The position numbers and the translations under genes are program-made. Shown in pieces: positions 53,121 to 63,857 of a stretch of 64,000 bases of DNA. Position 1 is the first letter of the stretch; every line of letters begins with the position of its first letter. Origin of the DNA: Streptomyces sp. NBC_01232 (GTDB lineage: Bacteria; Actinomycetota; Actinomycetes; Streptomycetales; Streptomycetaceae); NCBI RefSeq assembly GCF_035989885.1, contig NZ_CP108518.1:2794501-2858500 (forward strand), written 5' to 3'. Below the pieces are notes generated by a model. The model searched no databases and was not told the DNA's origin. It saw nothing but the letters and a program-made list of their open reading frames with translations.

Positions 53121-54122
53121 TCACGAGGCCACGGCCCCGCCCTTCAGCAGCGCGGCCCCCAGCGGCGTCACGGTGTGCAGCACCGCGTTCCCCCGGCGCA
53201 GCGTGGTCACCAGCCCCGCCTCCCGCATCACGCAGGCGTGCTGGCTCGCGGAGGCCAGCGAGACCCCGGCCCGGCGGGCCAGCTCGCTGGTGGTCGCCCC
53301 GTCCCCTATGGCCCTCAGCACCACCGAGCGGGTGTGCCCGACCAGCTTGCCCAGGGTGCGCTGGCGCTGCTCCTCGACGGGCCGGGCCGCCTCGCCGCCC
53401 GCGGGCGCCGACGCCAGCTGCGCGGCCGCCGGGTAGACCAGCACCGGCGGCAGCTCCGGATCGTGCAGGGTCACCGCGGTGCGCCGGCAGAAGAAGGACG
53501 GCTGGAGCAGCAGCCCGCGTCCCCGCAGCCGTACGTCACGGTCCACCGGGTAGTCGCACTCCAGTACCGGGGCCCGCCAGCGCAGCATCGGCGGCAGCGA
53601 GGCCAGCAGCTCGTCCGCGCCCCCGTCCAGCAGGGCCCGGCCCCGTGCGGCCCGCTCGGCCTCGATCTGGGCCTGGATGTGCGTCCAGTACGGCTCCACG
53701 GCCGCCCGGTGATAGGCGCGCAGTTCGCCCATGAGCCGGGGCAGCTGTTTGCCGGCGTCGTCGTCCATGAACTCCCGCAGCCGCGGCGTCATCGGCGCAC
53801 CGGCGCCGAGCAGCTGCAGCTCGCGCCGCATGCGCTCGGGACGGATCCCGCGCAGCGCGTCGAGGCCCACGTCCCACCCGTACTGCCCCTCCACAGGGGT
53901 CAGGAAATCGGGGAAATAACCATGACTCGGTATGAGCATACCGAGCGTGCGTGTTTCACTATTCAACCTGCTCCGGGTTTCCGTACGCCATTCACCGAAC
54001 AACCGGGCATCGCGCCGGTCTCTTAAGCGGTGAAAGCTGAGAATCGTTTCCCACAACGCATCGGGACGCCCTGCCATCCGTACGCGTGCCAGGTCCACTC
54101 CAGTGAAATGGATACGCAGCAC
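53121..54122 (-). CDS. ArsR-like winged-helix regulator with DUF5937-type N domain
   Basis: 333 aa. A long N-terminal domain (LRIHFTGVDLARVRMAGRPDALWET split at the start, ending near residue 230) of a type common in actinobacterial regulators is followed by a C-terminal ArsR helix-turn-helix (GATTSELARRAGVSLASASQHACVM, about 275-325). No metal-binding Cys pair is present. The GTG at 54122 gives the usual family N terminus. It may bind a small molecule; targets unknown. Transcribed in the same direction as ppdK but separated by terminator-like hairpins. Confidence 0.85.
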   Translation of the reverse strand: MLRIHFTGVDLARVRMAGRPDALWETILSFHRLRDRRDARLFGEWRTETRSRLNSETRTLGMLIPSHGYFPDFLTPVEGQYGWDVGLDALRGIRPERMRRELQLLGAGAPMTPRLREFMDDDAGKQLPRLMGELRAYHRAAVEPYWTHIQAQIEAERAARGRALLDGGADELLASLPPMLRWRAPVLECDYPVDRDVRLRGRGLLLQPSFFCRRTAVTLHDPELPPVLVYPAAAQLASAPAGGEAARPVEEQRQRTLGKLVGHTRSVVLRAIGDGATTSELARRAGVSLASASQHACVMREAGLVTTLRRGNAVLHTVTPLGAALLKGGAVAS

Positions 54123-54507
54123 CGAACCCCCACCTGTGCAACCGCAATCCCCCCGCCCCATGAGTATGCATGCCGTCACACGTTGTCACCACGCCCTTTC
54201 GGCCACAGTTGAAACCCCTTTCGGCGGGGGCGTGACAACCGAAATCCTGTACTCCGCCGGGCACACTCCGGTGCGACCGAAACGCTCCGCGAAGGCCGTG
54301 GGGGGCTTTGCGGGGCCTGGCGGTCGGTCGCACCGGGAAGCGCCGACGTGCCCGGCAGAATGACAGCGGCGGTGGACGGGTGGGGATCCGTCCACCGCCT
54401 GCTGGCGTAAAGATTTGTTGAACAAGAAAAATAGGGCGCGCCCGCCCCCGGGTCGTCAGGGAACCCGGGGACAGGCGCGGTCTATGGGGCCCTTGGCGGC
54501 CCAGGGG
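54123..54507. other. 385-bp region between ppdK and the ArsR-like gene
   Basis: Contains the ppdK terminator (54414-54475) and an 11-bp-stem hairpin at about 54369-54398 (GCGGTGGACGG/CCGTCCACCGC), plus the promoter side of the regulator gene. No ORF or RNA that I can support. Confidence 0.5.
54414..54475 (-). terminator. Terminator of ppdK
   Basis: Minus strand: an 8-bp stem CCCCGGGT/ACCCGGGG with a 9-nt loop, then GGGCG/CGCCC and TATTTTTCTTG. It lies about 35 bp past the ppdK stop and ends in a real T-tract. Confidence 0.7.
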
Positions 54508-57216
<2,709 letters not shown>

Positions 57217-57445
57217 GGGTCTCGACTCCTCGAGGCTCGGTGGCTGCCCTGACGGCCAGGAACATACCCAGATCGAAGGCTTCTGGGTACGTCCACTTGG
57301 CCGTCATACGGCCGTAACCACCCGTGCGCCAGCAGATCGAAAGTAACTCATGGGTAATCAGAAAGTAGGAACAGCGTTCACCTCCCGAAGGGCGAGGGGG
57401 CTCCTGAGGCCTGATCACGCTCGGATGAGCGATCATCGATACATT

Positions 57446-57466
57446 TGCGTTCAAGTATTGAACGCA
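57446..57466. promoter_or_regulatory. 21-bp perfect palindrome, candidate operator upstream of ppdK
   Basis: TGCGTTCAA, 3-bp spacer, TTGAACGCA. Perfect dyad in an AT-richer spot 230 bp upstream of ppdK, suited to a dimeric repressor. The regulator is not identified. Confidence 0.55.
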
Positions 57467-57467
57467 C

Positions 57468-57494
57468 AAAGGGTGGCACCCAGTGCCACCCTTT
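57468..57494 (-). terminator. Hairpin terminator of dusB
   Basis: Perfect 11-bp arms AAAGGGTGGCA/TGCCACCCTTT with a 5-nt loop, 87 bp after the dusB stop. Symmetric, so it could work both ways. Confidence 0.7.
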
Positions 57495-57580
57495 GAAAGT
57501 CTTACCCGTGATTTCTGTGCTCATCTGAGCGAAACCCTTCCCATGCGTGGCGTATATCACGCACCACGGAGGGCGATTTG

Positions 57581-58723
57581 TCAGCCTCCGGAGGTGTCCA
57601 GTTCAGCGTCCTCGCTCACACCGGCACAGTCGTACGGGTCCTTCAGCCAGCCGTCCGGCAGGACAACTCGGTTGTTTCCGGACGTCCGACCGCGAGGCCC
57701 GTCCGCGCTCTCCGGCCATGCTTGATCCAGATCGAGCTCGCTCAGATGAGCGTCCAGTTCGGCCAGGGAGGAGGTGACCGCGAGCTTCTGACGCATCTCG
57801 GAGCCCACCGAGAAGCCCTTGAGGTACCAGGCCACGTGCTTACGGAAGTCGATCACCCCGCGCGCCTCGTCGCCGATCCACTCCCCCAGCAGCTCCGCGT
57901 GGCGGTGCATGCTGGCGGCCACCTCGCGCAGGGTGGGCTTGTGGAAGTCCTCGGGCCGCCCCTCGAAGGCCGCCACCAGGTCGTTGAACAGCCACGGCCG
58001 CCCCAGGCAGCCGCGGCCCACCACCACGCCGTCGCAGCCGGTCTCGCGGACCATGCGCAGCGCGTCCTCGGCGCACCAGATGTCGCCGTTGCCGAGCACG
58101 GGGATCTCGGGCACGTGCTCCTTGAGCCGCGCGATGGCGTCCCAGTCGGCGGTGCCGCCGTAGTGCTGGGCGGTGGTGCGGCCGTGCAGGGCTATGGCGG
58201 TGACGCCCTCCTCGACGGCGATCCGGCCCGCGTCGAGGTAGGTGAGGTGGTCGTCGTTGATTCCCTTGCGCATCTTCATGGTGACCGGCAGGTCCCCGGC
58301 GCCGGCGACGGCCTCGCGCAGGATCGCCCGCAGCAGGTTGCGCTTGTACGGGAGGGCCGATCCGCCGCCCTTGCGGGTCACCTTGGGGACCGGGCAGCCG
58401 AAGTTCAGGTCGATGTGGTCGGCGCGGTCCTCGTCGACGATCATGCGGACCGCCTTGCCGACCGTGGCCGGGTCCACCCCGTACAGCTGAATCGAGCGGG
58501 GCTTCTCGGTCTCGTCGAAGTGGATCAGCTGCATGGTCTTGTCGTTGCGCTCGACCAGGGCGCGGGTCGTGATCATCTCGCTCACGAACAGCCCCTTGCC
58601 GCCCGAGAACTCCCGGCAGAGGGTACGGAACGGGGCATTGGTGATGCCGGCCATGGGTGCGAGCACCACCGGGGGCTGCACGGTGTGCGGGCCGATCGCG
58701 AGAGGCTGAGGGAGCGTGGTCAT
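57581..58723 (-). CDS. dusB: tRNA-dihydrouridine synthase
   Basis: 380 aa. A TIM barrel with FMN-site motifs: VVLAPMAGITNAPFR, the catalytic Cys in DLNFGCPVPKVTRKGGG, ALHGRTTAQHYGGTADW and VLGNGDIW, then DGVVVGRGCLGRPWLF. A C-terminal helical tRNA-binding domain follows. Reduces specific uridines in tRNA D-loops with NADPH. The ATG at 58723 (MTTLPQPLAIG) is chosen; an upstream in-frame start would add 15 poorly conserved residues. Divergent from an MFS pump. Confidence 0.93.
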   Translation of the reverse strand: MTTLPQPLAIGPHTVQPPVVLAPMAGITNAPFRTLCREFSGGKGLFVSEMITTRALVERNDKTMQLIHFDETEKPRSIQLYGVDPATVGKAVRMIVDEDRADHIDLNFGCPVPKVTRKGGGSALPYKRNLLRAILREAVAGAGDLPVTMKMRKGINDDHLTYLDAGRIAVEEGVTAIALHGRTTAQHYGGTADWDAIARLKEHVPEIPVLGNGDIWCAEDALRMVRETGCDGVVVGRGCLGRPWLFNDLVAAFEGRPEDFHKPTLREVAASMHRHAELLGEWIGDEARGVIDFRKHVAWYLKGFSVGSEMRQKLAVTSSLAELDAHLSELDLDQAWPESADGPRGRTSGNNRVVLPDGWLKDPYDCAGVSEDAELDTSGG

Positions 58724-58774
58724 CCGCCCATTGTCCCGCATGCCGAGGGGGTGGCGCGGACGTAGCATCGGCGC

Positions 58775-60223
58775 ATGATCGAGCCGAGTCCCCGGCAGCG
58801 CATGCTCGTCCTCGCGATCTGCTGCATGAGCCTGCTGATCGTCAGCCTCGACAACACCGTGCTCAACGTCGCCCTGCCCTCAATGCGCCGCGAGCTCGAC
58901 GCCTCGGTCTCGGGGCTGCAGTGGAGCATCGACGCCTACACCCTCGTGCTGGCCTCGCTCCTGATGCTCGCGGGCTCCACGGCCGACCGGATCGGCCGCC
59001 GCAAGGTGTTCGTGGCGGGTCTGGTGGCCTTCACCGTCGGCTCCCTGCTGTGCTCGCTCGCCCCCAGTCTCGACTGGCTCATCGTCTTCCGGATGGTGCA
59101 GGCGGTGGGCGGCGCGATGCTCAACCCGGTGGCGATGTCGATCATCACCAACACCTTCACCGATCCCGCCGAGCGGGCCCGCGCCATCGGGGTGTGGGGG
59201 GCGGTCGGGGGCATCTCCATGGCCGCGGGCCCCCTCATCGGCGGGGTACTGGTGGACTCCGTGGGCTGGCGCTCGATCTTCCTGATCAATCTGCCGATCG
59301 GTCTGGCCGCGTTCGCGCTGACCCTGCGGCACATCCCCGAGTCCCGGGCCGCCCGGCCGCGCCGCCCGGACCCGCTGGGGCAGGTGCTGGTCATCGCCCT
59401 GCTGGGCAGCCTGACGTACGGGATCATCGAGGCGCCGGCCGCCGGCTGGCGCTCGCCGCTGATCATGGGGTGCGCGGTGGTGGCCTTCGCCTCGTTCGTG
59501 GGGCTGCTGATCCACGAGCCGCGGTGCAAGGAGCCGCTGATCGATCTGCGGTTCTTCCGGAGCGCGCCCTTCAGTGGGTCGACCGTGATCGCGATCAGCG
59601 CGTTCGCCGGGCTGGCCGGCTTCCTCTTCCTGAACACGCTGTACCTCCAGGACGTACGGGGGCTGAGCGCCCTGCACGCCGGGCTGTACATGCTGCCGAT
59701 GGCCGGCCTGACCGTCCTGTTCGCGCCGCTGGCCGGACGGCTGGTGGGCAGCCGCGGGCCGCGGATCTGCCTGCTGATCGCGGGCGTGGCGATGGCGGCG
59801 AGCGGGCTGCTGTTCGCCCTGTTCGAGGCCGAGACGTCCAACCCGCTCCTGTTCACCGGATACATGCTGTTCGGGCTCGGCTTCGGCATGGTGAACGCGC
59901 CGATCACCAATACGGCGGTGTCCGGCATGCCCCGCTCCCAGGCGGGCGTCGCGGCCGCCATCGCCTCCACCAGCCGGCAGACCGGCGGCACGCTGGGCGT
60001 CGCGGTGATCGGCTCCGTGCTGGCGGCCGGGCTGGCGAGCGGCTCCGACTTCTCCGCGGCGGCCCAGCCGGCCTGGTGGATCATCACGGTCTGCGGGCTG
60101 CTCGTGCTGGTCGTGGGCGCGGCGACCAGCGGCAGCTGGGCCCGCGCGACGGCGGAACGCACCGCCCGCACCCTGGAGGACCCGGTGGGCGCCGCCGCCG
60201 TGACGGGCTCACCGCGCGGCTAG
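58775..60223 (+). CDS. MFS efflux pump, EmrB/QacA (DHA2) family
   Basis: 482 aa with 14 expected helices. Motif C-like and A-like sequences are clear: LDNTVLNVALPSMRREL in helix 1, GSTADRIGRRKVFVAGL after helix 2, and RMVQAVGGAMLNPVAMSII in helix 4. Exports drugs or antibiotics by proton antiport. The next gene, read in the opposite direction, is a MarR regulator, which often controls such pumps, although its operator lies on the other side. Confidence 0.92.
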   Translation: MIEPSPRQRMLVLAICCMSLLIVSLDNTVLNVALPSMRRELDASVSGLQWSIDAYTLVLASLLMLAGSTADRIGRRKVFVAGLVAFTVGSLLCSLAPSLDWLIVFRMVQAVGGAMLNPVAMSIITNTFTDPAERARAIGVWGAVGGISMAAGPLIGGVLVDSVGWRSIFLINLPIGLAAFALTLRHIPESRAARPRRPDPLGQVLVIALLGSLTYGIIEAPAAGWRSPLIMGCAVVAFASFVGLLIHEPRCKEPLIDLRFFRSAPFSGSTVIAISAFAGLAGFLFLNTLYLQDVRGLSALHAGLYMLPMAGLTVLFAPLAGRLVGSRGPRICLLIAGVAMAASGLLFALFEAETSNPLLFTGYMLFGLGFGMVNAPITNTAVSGMPRSQAGVAAAIASTSRQTGGTLGVAVIGSVLAAGLASGSDFSAAAQPAWWIITVCGLLVLVVGAATSGSWARATAERTARTLEDPVGAAAVTGSPRG

Positions 60224-60303
60224 GCCGTCGCTGCCCCGGCTCTTCGGCGTCTCTTCGGCGTCTCGTGCGGCGCGTGCGTCTCGTGCGGGCCGGGCCCGGG
60301 TGG

Positions 60304-60768
60304 CTATTCGCCGCAGCTGAAGTCCTCGGCCGAGGTGTTGACCCGGTCGAGGAGGCCGCGCAGGAGGTCGCACTCGGCGGCCGAGAGGCCCGCGAAGATG
60401 CCGCTTTCGACCTCGTCGAGGGCGGTGTTCGTCTTGTGGAGGGCGGCTTCGCCGGCGTCGGTGATGGCGACGATGTGCCGGCGTCGGTCGGCCGGGTCCC
60501 GGCGCCGTTCGGCCAGGCCCTCGCCCTCCAGGTCGTTCAGGATCCCGACGAGCACGCTCGGGTCCACCTCCAGCCGCTCGGCGAGCGCCCGCTGGCTGAC
60601 GGGGCCGGCTTCCAGGTGCATCAGCGTCATCGCGTGCCGCGGGGTGAGTCCGGCCGCGCCGAGGGCCCGCTTCATCCGGGTCTGGGTGACCGATCCGTGC
60701 CAGGCCAGCAGCAGACCCAGCCGCTGCGGGGGGTGCGGTGCGTCCTGATCTGCCGTCATGGTCCACAT
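60304..60768 (-). CDS. MarR family transcriptional regulator
   Basis: 154 aa. A winged helix with VSQRALAERLEVDPSVLVGILNDLEGEGLAERRRDPADRRRHIVAIT (recognition helix and wing, in parts), flanked by dimerisation helices. ATG at 60768 has AGGG 8 nt upstream; an ATG at 60759 is also possible. It is divergent from a small DoxX-like gene. An imperfect inverted repeat in the 82-bp gap is the likely operator, so it probably represses both. Confidence 0.9.
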   Translation of the reverse strand: MWTMTADQDAPHPPQRLGLLLAWHGSVTQTRMKRALGAAGLTPRHAMTLMHLEAGPVSQRALAERLEVDPSVLVGILNDLEGEGLAERRRDPADRRRHIVAITDAGEAALHKTNTALDEVESGIFAGLSAAECDLLRGLLDRVNTSAEDFSCGE

Positions 60769-60779
60769 CGTAGCAACCC

Positions 60780-60826
60780 TGAAATGATTGCATTGACGAT
60801 ACCGTTGATGCTATTCAATGATTTCA
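60780..60826. promoter_or_regulatory. Inverted repeat between marR and the DoxX-like gene
   Basis: TGAAATGATTGCAT at 60780-60793 and, inverted, TGAAATCATTGAAT at 60826-60813, matching at 12 of 14 positions. The AT-rich sequence stands out from its surroundings. Likely MarR operator. Confidence 0.6.
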
Positions 60827-60850
60827 CACCATCGATCGTTGGAGACTTCC

Positions 60851-61195
60851 ATGTTCACCGCCTACGCCGTCGTCGGCGTCCTGCTCGCCCTCACCCTCAC
60901 CGCTTCGGCCACCTTCACGCTCCAGCGCAACGACCAGATCGTGGCGAACATGCGACGCGTCCAGGTCCCGGACTCCTGGCTGCCGCGCCTGGCCTCCCTC
61001 AAGGCCGCGGGTGCGATCGGCCTGGTGGCCGGCCTGTGGGTGACTCCGCTCGGCGTGGCCGCGGCCGTCGGCGTGACCCTCTACTTCGTCGGCGCGGTCA
61101 TCAGCCACCTCCGGGTCAAGGACTACGACCTGGCGCCGGCGGCCGTCCTCACCCTGGTCGCGGCGGCCGCCCTGGTGCTGCGGATCCTCGCCTGA
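60851..61195 (+). CDS. Small DoxX-like membrane protein
   Basis: 114 aa with four hydrophobic helices. TASATFTLQRNDQIVANMRRVQVPDSWLP (in parts) and LASLKAAGAIGLVAGLWVTPLG fit the DoxX-like family. These membrane proteins are often under MarR or TetR control in actinobacteria and are linked to redox stress. ATG at 60851 with GGAG 6 nt upstream. Divergent from marR. Confidence 0.82.
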   Translation: MFTAYAVVGVLLALTLTASATFTLQRNDQIVANMRRVQVPDSWLPRLASLKAAGAIGLVAGLWVTPLGVAAAVGVTLYFVGAVISHLRVKDYDLAPAAVLTLVAAAALVLRILA

Positions 61196-61198
61196 CAC

Positions 61199-61234
61199 TG
61201 ACGAGTGACAGATATTGAAATCTGTCACTCGTCA
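61199..61234. promoter_or_regulatory. Long perfect palindrome upstream of the aldo/keto reductase
   Basis: 15-bp arms at 61199-61213 and 61220-61234 (core AGTGACAGAT/ATCTGTCACT) around the 6-bp spacer ATTGAA. It ends 15 bp before the reductase ATG, so a bound repressor would block transcription. The TetR protein encoded just downstream of the reductase is the natural candidate. Confidence 0.75.
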
Positions 61235-61249
61235 TGCCATTCTCATTCC

Positions 61250-62311
61250 ATGACGAAGAACGAGAACGCTTCCGCCACGACCACCGACCGACGCACCCTC
61301 GGCAGTACCGGCCCCTCCGTCTTCCCGCTGGGGCTGGGCTGCATGGGCATGTCCGCCCTCTACGGGGAGGCGGATCGCGCCGAGTCCATCGCGACCATCC
61401 ACGCCTATCTGGAGGCAGCCCCCGACGGCACCGACACGCTGCTGGACACCGGCGACTTCTACGGCATGGGCCACAACGAACTGCTGATCAACGAAGCCCT
61501 GCGCACGGCGCCCGCCGCGGCCCGCGAGCGGGCGCTCACCAGCGTCAAGTTCGGCGCCCTGCGCACGGTCGAAGGTGGCTTCACCGGCTACGACGGCCGG
61601 CCCGAGGCCGTCAAGAACTTCCTGGCCTACTCGCTCCAGCGGCTCGGCCGGGACCACATCGACATCTACCGGATCGCCCGCGTCGACCCGGACGTGCCGA
61701 TCGAGGAGACCGTCGGCGCCATCGCCGAGGCGGTCGCGGCGGGGCACGTGCGCCACATCGGCCTCTCCGAGGTCGGCGCGCAGACCCTGCGCCGGGCCGC
61801 GGCCGTGGCCCCGATCTCCGACCTCCAGATCGAGTATTCGCTGGTCTCCCGCGGCATCGAGGACGAGATCCTGCCGGCCGCCCGCGAGCTCGGCATAGGG
61901 ATCACGGCGTACGGGGTGCTGTCGCGCGGCCTGATCAGCGGCCACTTCTCCCGCGACCGCACGCTGGCCCCGGGCGACTTCCGCGGGATGAGCCCCCGCT
62001 TCCAGGGCGACAACCTCGACCGGAACCTCGACCTGGTGGAGGCCCTGCGCAAGGTGGCCGAGAGCAAGGGCGTGAGCGTCGCCCAGACCGCCATCGCCTG
62101 GGTGCTCGCGCAGGGGCCGCGGCACGGGGTCGACATCGTGCCGCTGGTGGGTGCCCGACGCCGGGACCGGCTCGCCGAGGCACTGGGTGCCATGGACGTC
62201 ACCCTCGACGCCGCCGACCTGGCTGCCGTCGAGGAGGCCGTCCCGGCCGGCGCCGCGGCGGGCGAGAGGTACCCGGCAGCGCAGATGGCCCACCTCGACA
62301 GTGAGCACTGA
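61250..62311 (+). CDS. Aldo/keto reductase
   Basis: 353 aa. Starts TDRRTLGSTGPSVFPLGLGCMGMSALYGEA in the usual way. The catalytic set is in LLDTGDFYGMGHNE (Asp, Tyr) and ALTSVKFG (Lys), but the usual catalytic His region reads DIYRIARVDP, with Arg-Ile where YQ-H is typical. NADPH site near PLVGARRRDRL. Reduces aldehydes or ketones, perhaps toxic ones. Followed 21 bp later by a TetR gene in the same direction and preceded by a long palindrome, so it is very likely an inducible unit. Confidence 0.88.
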   Translation: MTKNENASATTTDRRTLGSTGPSVFPLGLGCMGMSALYGEADRAESIATIHAYLEAAPDGTDTLLDTGDFYGMGHNELLINEALRTAPAAARERALTSVKFGALRTVEGGFTGYDGRPEAVKNFLAYSLQRLGRDHIDIYRIARVDPDVPIEETVGAIAEAVAAGHVRHIGLSEVGAQTLRRAAAVAPISDLQIEYSLVSRGIEDEILPAARELGIGITAYGVLSRGLISGHFSRDRTLAPGDFRGMSPRFQGDNLDRNLDLVEALRKVAESKGVSVAQTAIAWVLAQGPRHGVDIVPLVGARRRDRLAEALGAMDVTLDAADLAAVEEAVPAGAAAGERYPAAQMAHLDSEH

Positions 62312-62332
62312 GCTGACGGTACGGTCGTACCC

Positions 62333-62926
62333 ATGTCCCCCGCTGCTGCCGAGCCACTGACCCCCGAGCGCATCCTCGAAACCACCGAGGAGGTGCTGCG
62401 CCGCTTCGGCCCCACCAAGGCGACCGTGGTGGACGTGGCCCGCGCGCTGGGCGTCAGCCACGGCAGCGTGTACCGGCACTTCCCGTCGAAGGCGGCGCTG
62501 CGCGAGGCCGTCACGGACCGCTGGCTCGCCAGGAGCGTGGTCCTGCTGGAGGAGATCACCTCCGACCCCACGGGGAGCGCCCCGTCCAAGCTGGAGGCGT
62601 GGCTGGAGGCCCTCTTCGAGGCCAAGCGCCACAAGGCGGGCGACGACCCGGAACTGTTCGCCACCTACACGGTGCTGATCACCGAGAACAGCGACGTGGT
62701 GGACGCGCACCTGACCGAGCTGATCGACCAGCTGGGCCGGATCATCGCCGAGGGCGTCGCGGCCGGCACTCTCGCCGCCGACGATGTGCCGGCGGCGGCC
62801 CGCGCGGTCTTCGACGCCACCGGCCGTTTCCACGACCCGCAGTACGCGGCCGACTGGCTCTCGCCGACGATCATCACCGAGTTCGAGGCGGTCACCGCCC
62901 TCGTGCTCCGGGGCCTGCGCGCCTGA
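62333..62926 (+). CDS. TetR family transcriptional regulator
   Basis: 197 aa. The N-terminal helix-turn-helix is typical (TVVDVARALGVSHGSVYRHFPSKAALREAV, in parts, about residues 32-60), and the C-terminal ligand domain resembles the YbiH/TetR_C type. ATG at 62333 follows a short palindrome (GGTAC-GGTC-GTACC, 62318-62331) with no ribosome site, hinting at coupling with the upstream gene or a leaderless message. Likely controls the reductase. Confidence 0.9.
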   Translation: MSPAAAEPLTPERILETTEEVLRRFGPTKATVVDVARALGVSHGSVYRHFPSKAALREAVTDRWLARSVVLLEEITSDPTGSAPSKLEAWLEALFEAKRHKAGDDPELFATYTVLITENSDVVDAHLTELIDQLGRIIAEGVAAGTLAADDVPAAARAVFDATGRFHDPQYAADWLSPTIITEFEAVTALVLRGLRA

Positions 62927-63064
62927 CACGGGAAGGCCACCAGCCGGAATCAGACACTCCGGACAACTTGATGATCATTTTGGACGCGTTTGGGTTGTTC
63001 GCGTCCCGTCAAACTCCTTACGGTCCCCCTGCCGCACTTCATCTGGCACGTCTCAGGGGGAACC

Positions 63065-63778
63065 ATGTCCGCTTCGGCAACTCAAGACACACAACCGGCG
63101 CCCCCCAAGCGCTCGGGCGGCGCCGCCGCACTCGGCTGGATCCTGACCATCGGGCTCAACGTGGTCGCGCCGATCATCACGTACAACGTGCTCACCGAGG
63201 ACCACGGCTGGAGCGAGTTCTCCGCGCTGCTTCTGAGCAGCGCCTGGCCGGTGCTCGACAGCGTCATCAGCCTGGCCTGGCGGCGCAAGCTCGACGAGTT
63301 CGCCGTCGTCACCCTGGTTTTCCTGGTGATCATCGCGGTCGTCTCGCTCGTCGGCGCGCACTCGGCCCGCGCCCTGCTCATCAAGGACTCGGGGGTCACC
63401 GGGCTGTTCGGGCTGCTCTGCCTGGCGACGCTGCTCGCGCCGCGCCCGCTGATGTTCTACTTCGGCCGCAAGTTCGCCACCGACGGCACCCCCGAGAGCA
63501 CCGCCTGGTGGAACGGCCTGTGGCAGTACGAGGGCTTCCGCACCAGCATGAACCGGATGACGCTGGTGTGGGGCGTCGCGTACGTCACCGAGGCCGTCGT
63601 CCGCGTCGTCCTGGCGTTCACGCTCAGCACCAGGACCATGGTGGTGGTCAGCCCGGTCATGATCTACGGGGTGCTCGCCGCGCTCGGTGTGTGGACCGCC
63701 ATGTACGGGAAGCGGTCCAGGGCCGAGGGAGAGCGCCGCGCGGCCGAGGCGGCGGCCCGGGCGGAAGCGGCCTCCTGA
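63065..63778 (+). CDS. VC0807-like membrane protein
   Basis: 237 aa with about six helices. LNVVAPIITYNVLTEDHGWSE and SSAWPVLDSVISLAWRRKLDEFA (in parts) are the hallmark start of the VC0807 family, which often senses or transports unknown ligands. The C terminus is an Arg/Ala/Glu-rich cytoplasmic helix. ATG with GGGGGA upstream. Converges with glyS across a strong hairpin. Confidence 0.8.
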   Translation: MSASATQDTQPAPPKRSGGAAALGWILTIGLNVVAPIITYNVLTEDHGWSEFSALLLSSAWPVLDSVISLAWRRKLDEFAVVTLVFLVIIAVVSLVGAHSARALLIKDSGVTGLFGLLCLATLLAPRPLMFYFGRKFATDGTPESTAWWNGLWQYEGFRTSMNRMTLVWGVAYVTEAVVRVVLAFTLSTRTMVVVSPVMIYGVLAALGVWTAMYGKRSRAEGERRAAEAAARAEAAS

Positions 63779-63797
63779 TCCGGGCCCGCCCCACGCA

Positions 63798-63844
63798 AAG
63801 ACCGGTGGCCCGGTGCGCTGCGAGCGCACCGGGCCACCGGTCTT
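63798..63844. terminator. Bidirectional terminator with 22-bp perfect arms
   Basis: Arms at 63798-63819 and 63823-63844 with a 3-nt loop, between the VC0807-like gene and glyS, which converge. Exceptionally long and perfect. Confidence 0.85.
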
Positions 63845-63857
63845 CGTACGTCAGGAC

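Larger units (their letters stand above)
57217..57580. other. 364-bp divergent-free gap between dusB and ppdK
   Basis: Both flanking genes read leftward, so this holds the dusB 3' end and the ppdK promoter. It is less GC-rich than its surroundings. A palindrome and a terminator hairpin are listed separately. No gene seen; the short ORFs here have no coding features. Confidence 0.5.

Noticed and set aside
53121..54122. ArsR gene as a metal-resistance regulator
   Set aside because: No Cys metal site and no resistance gene adjacent.
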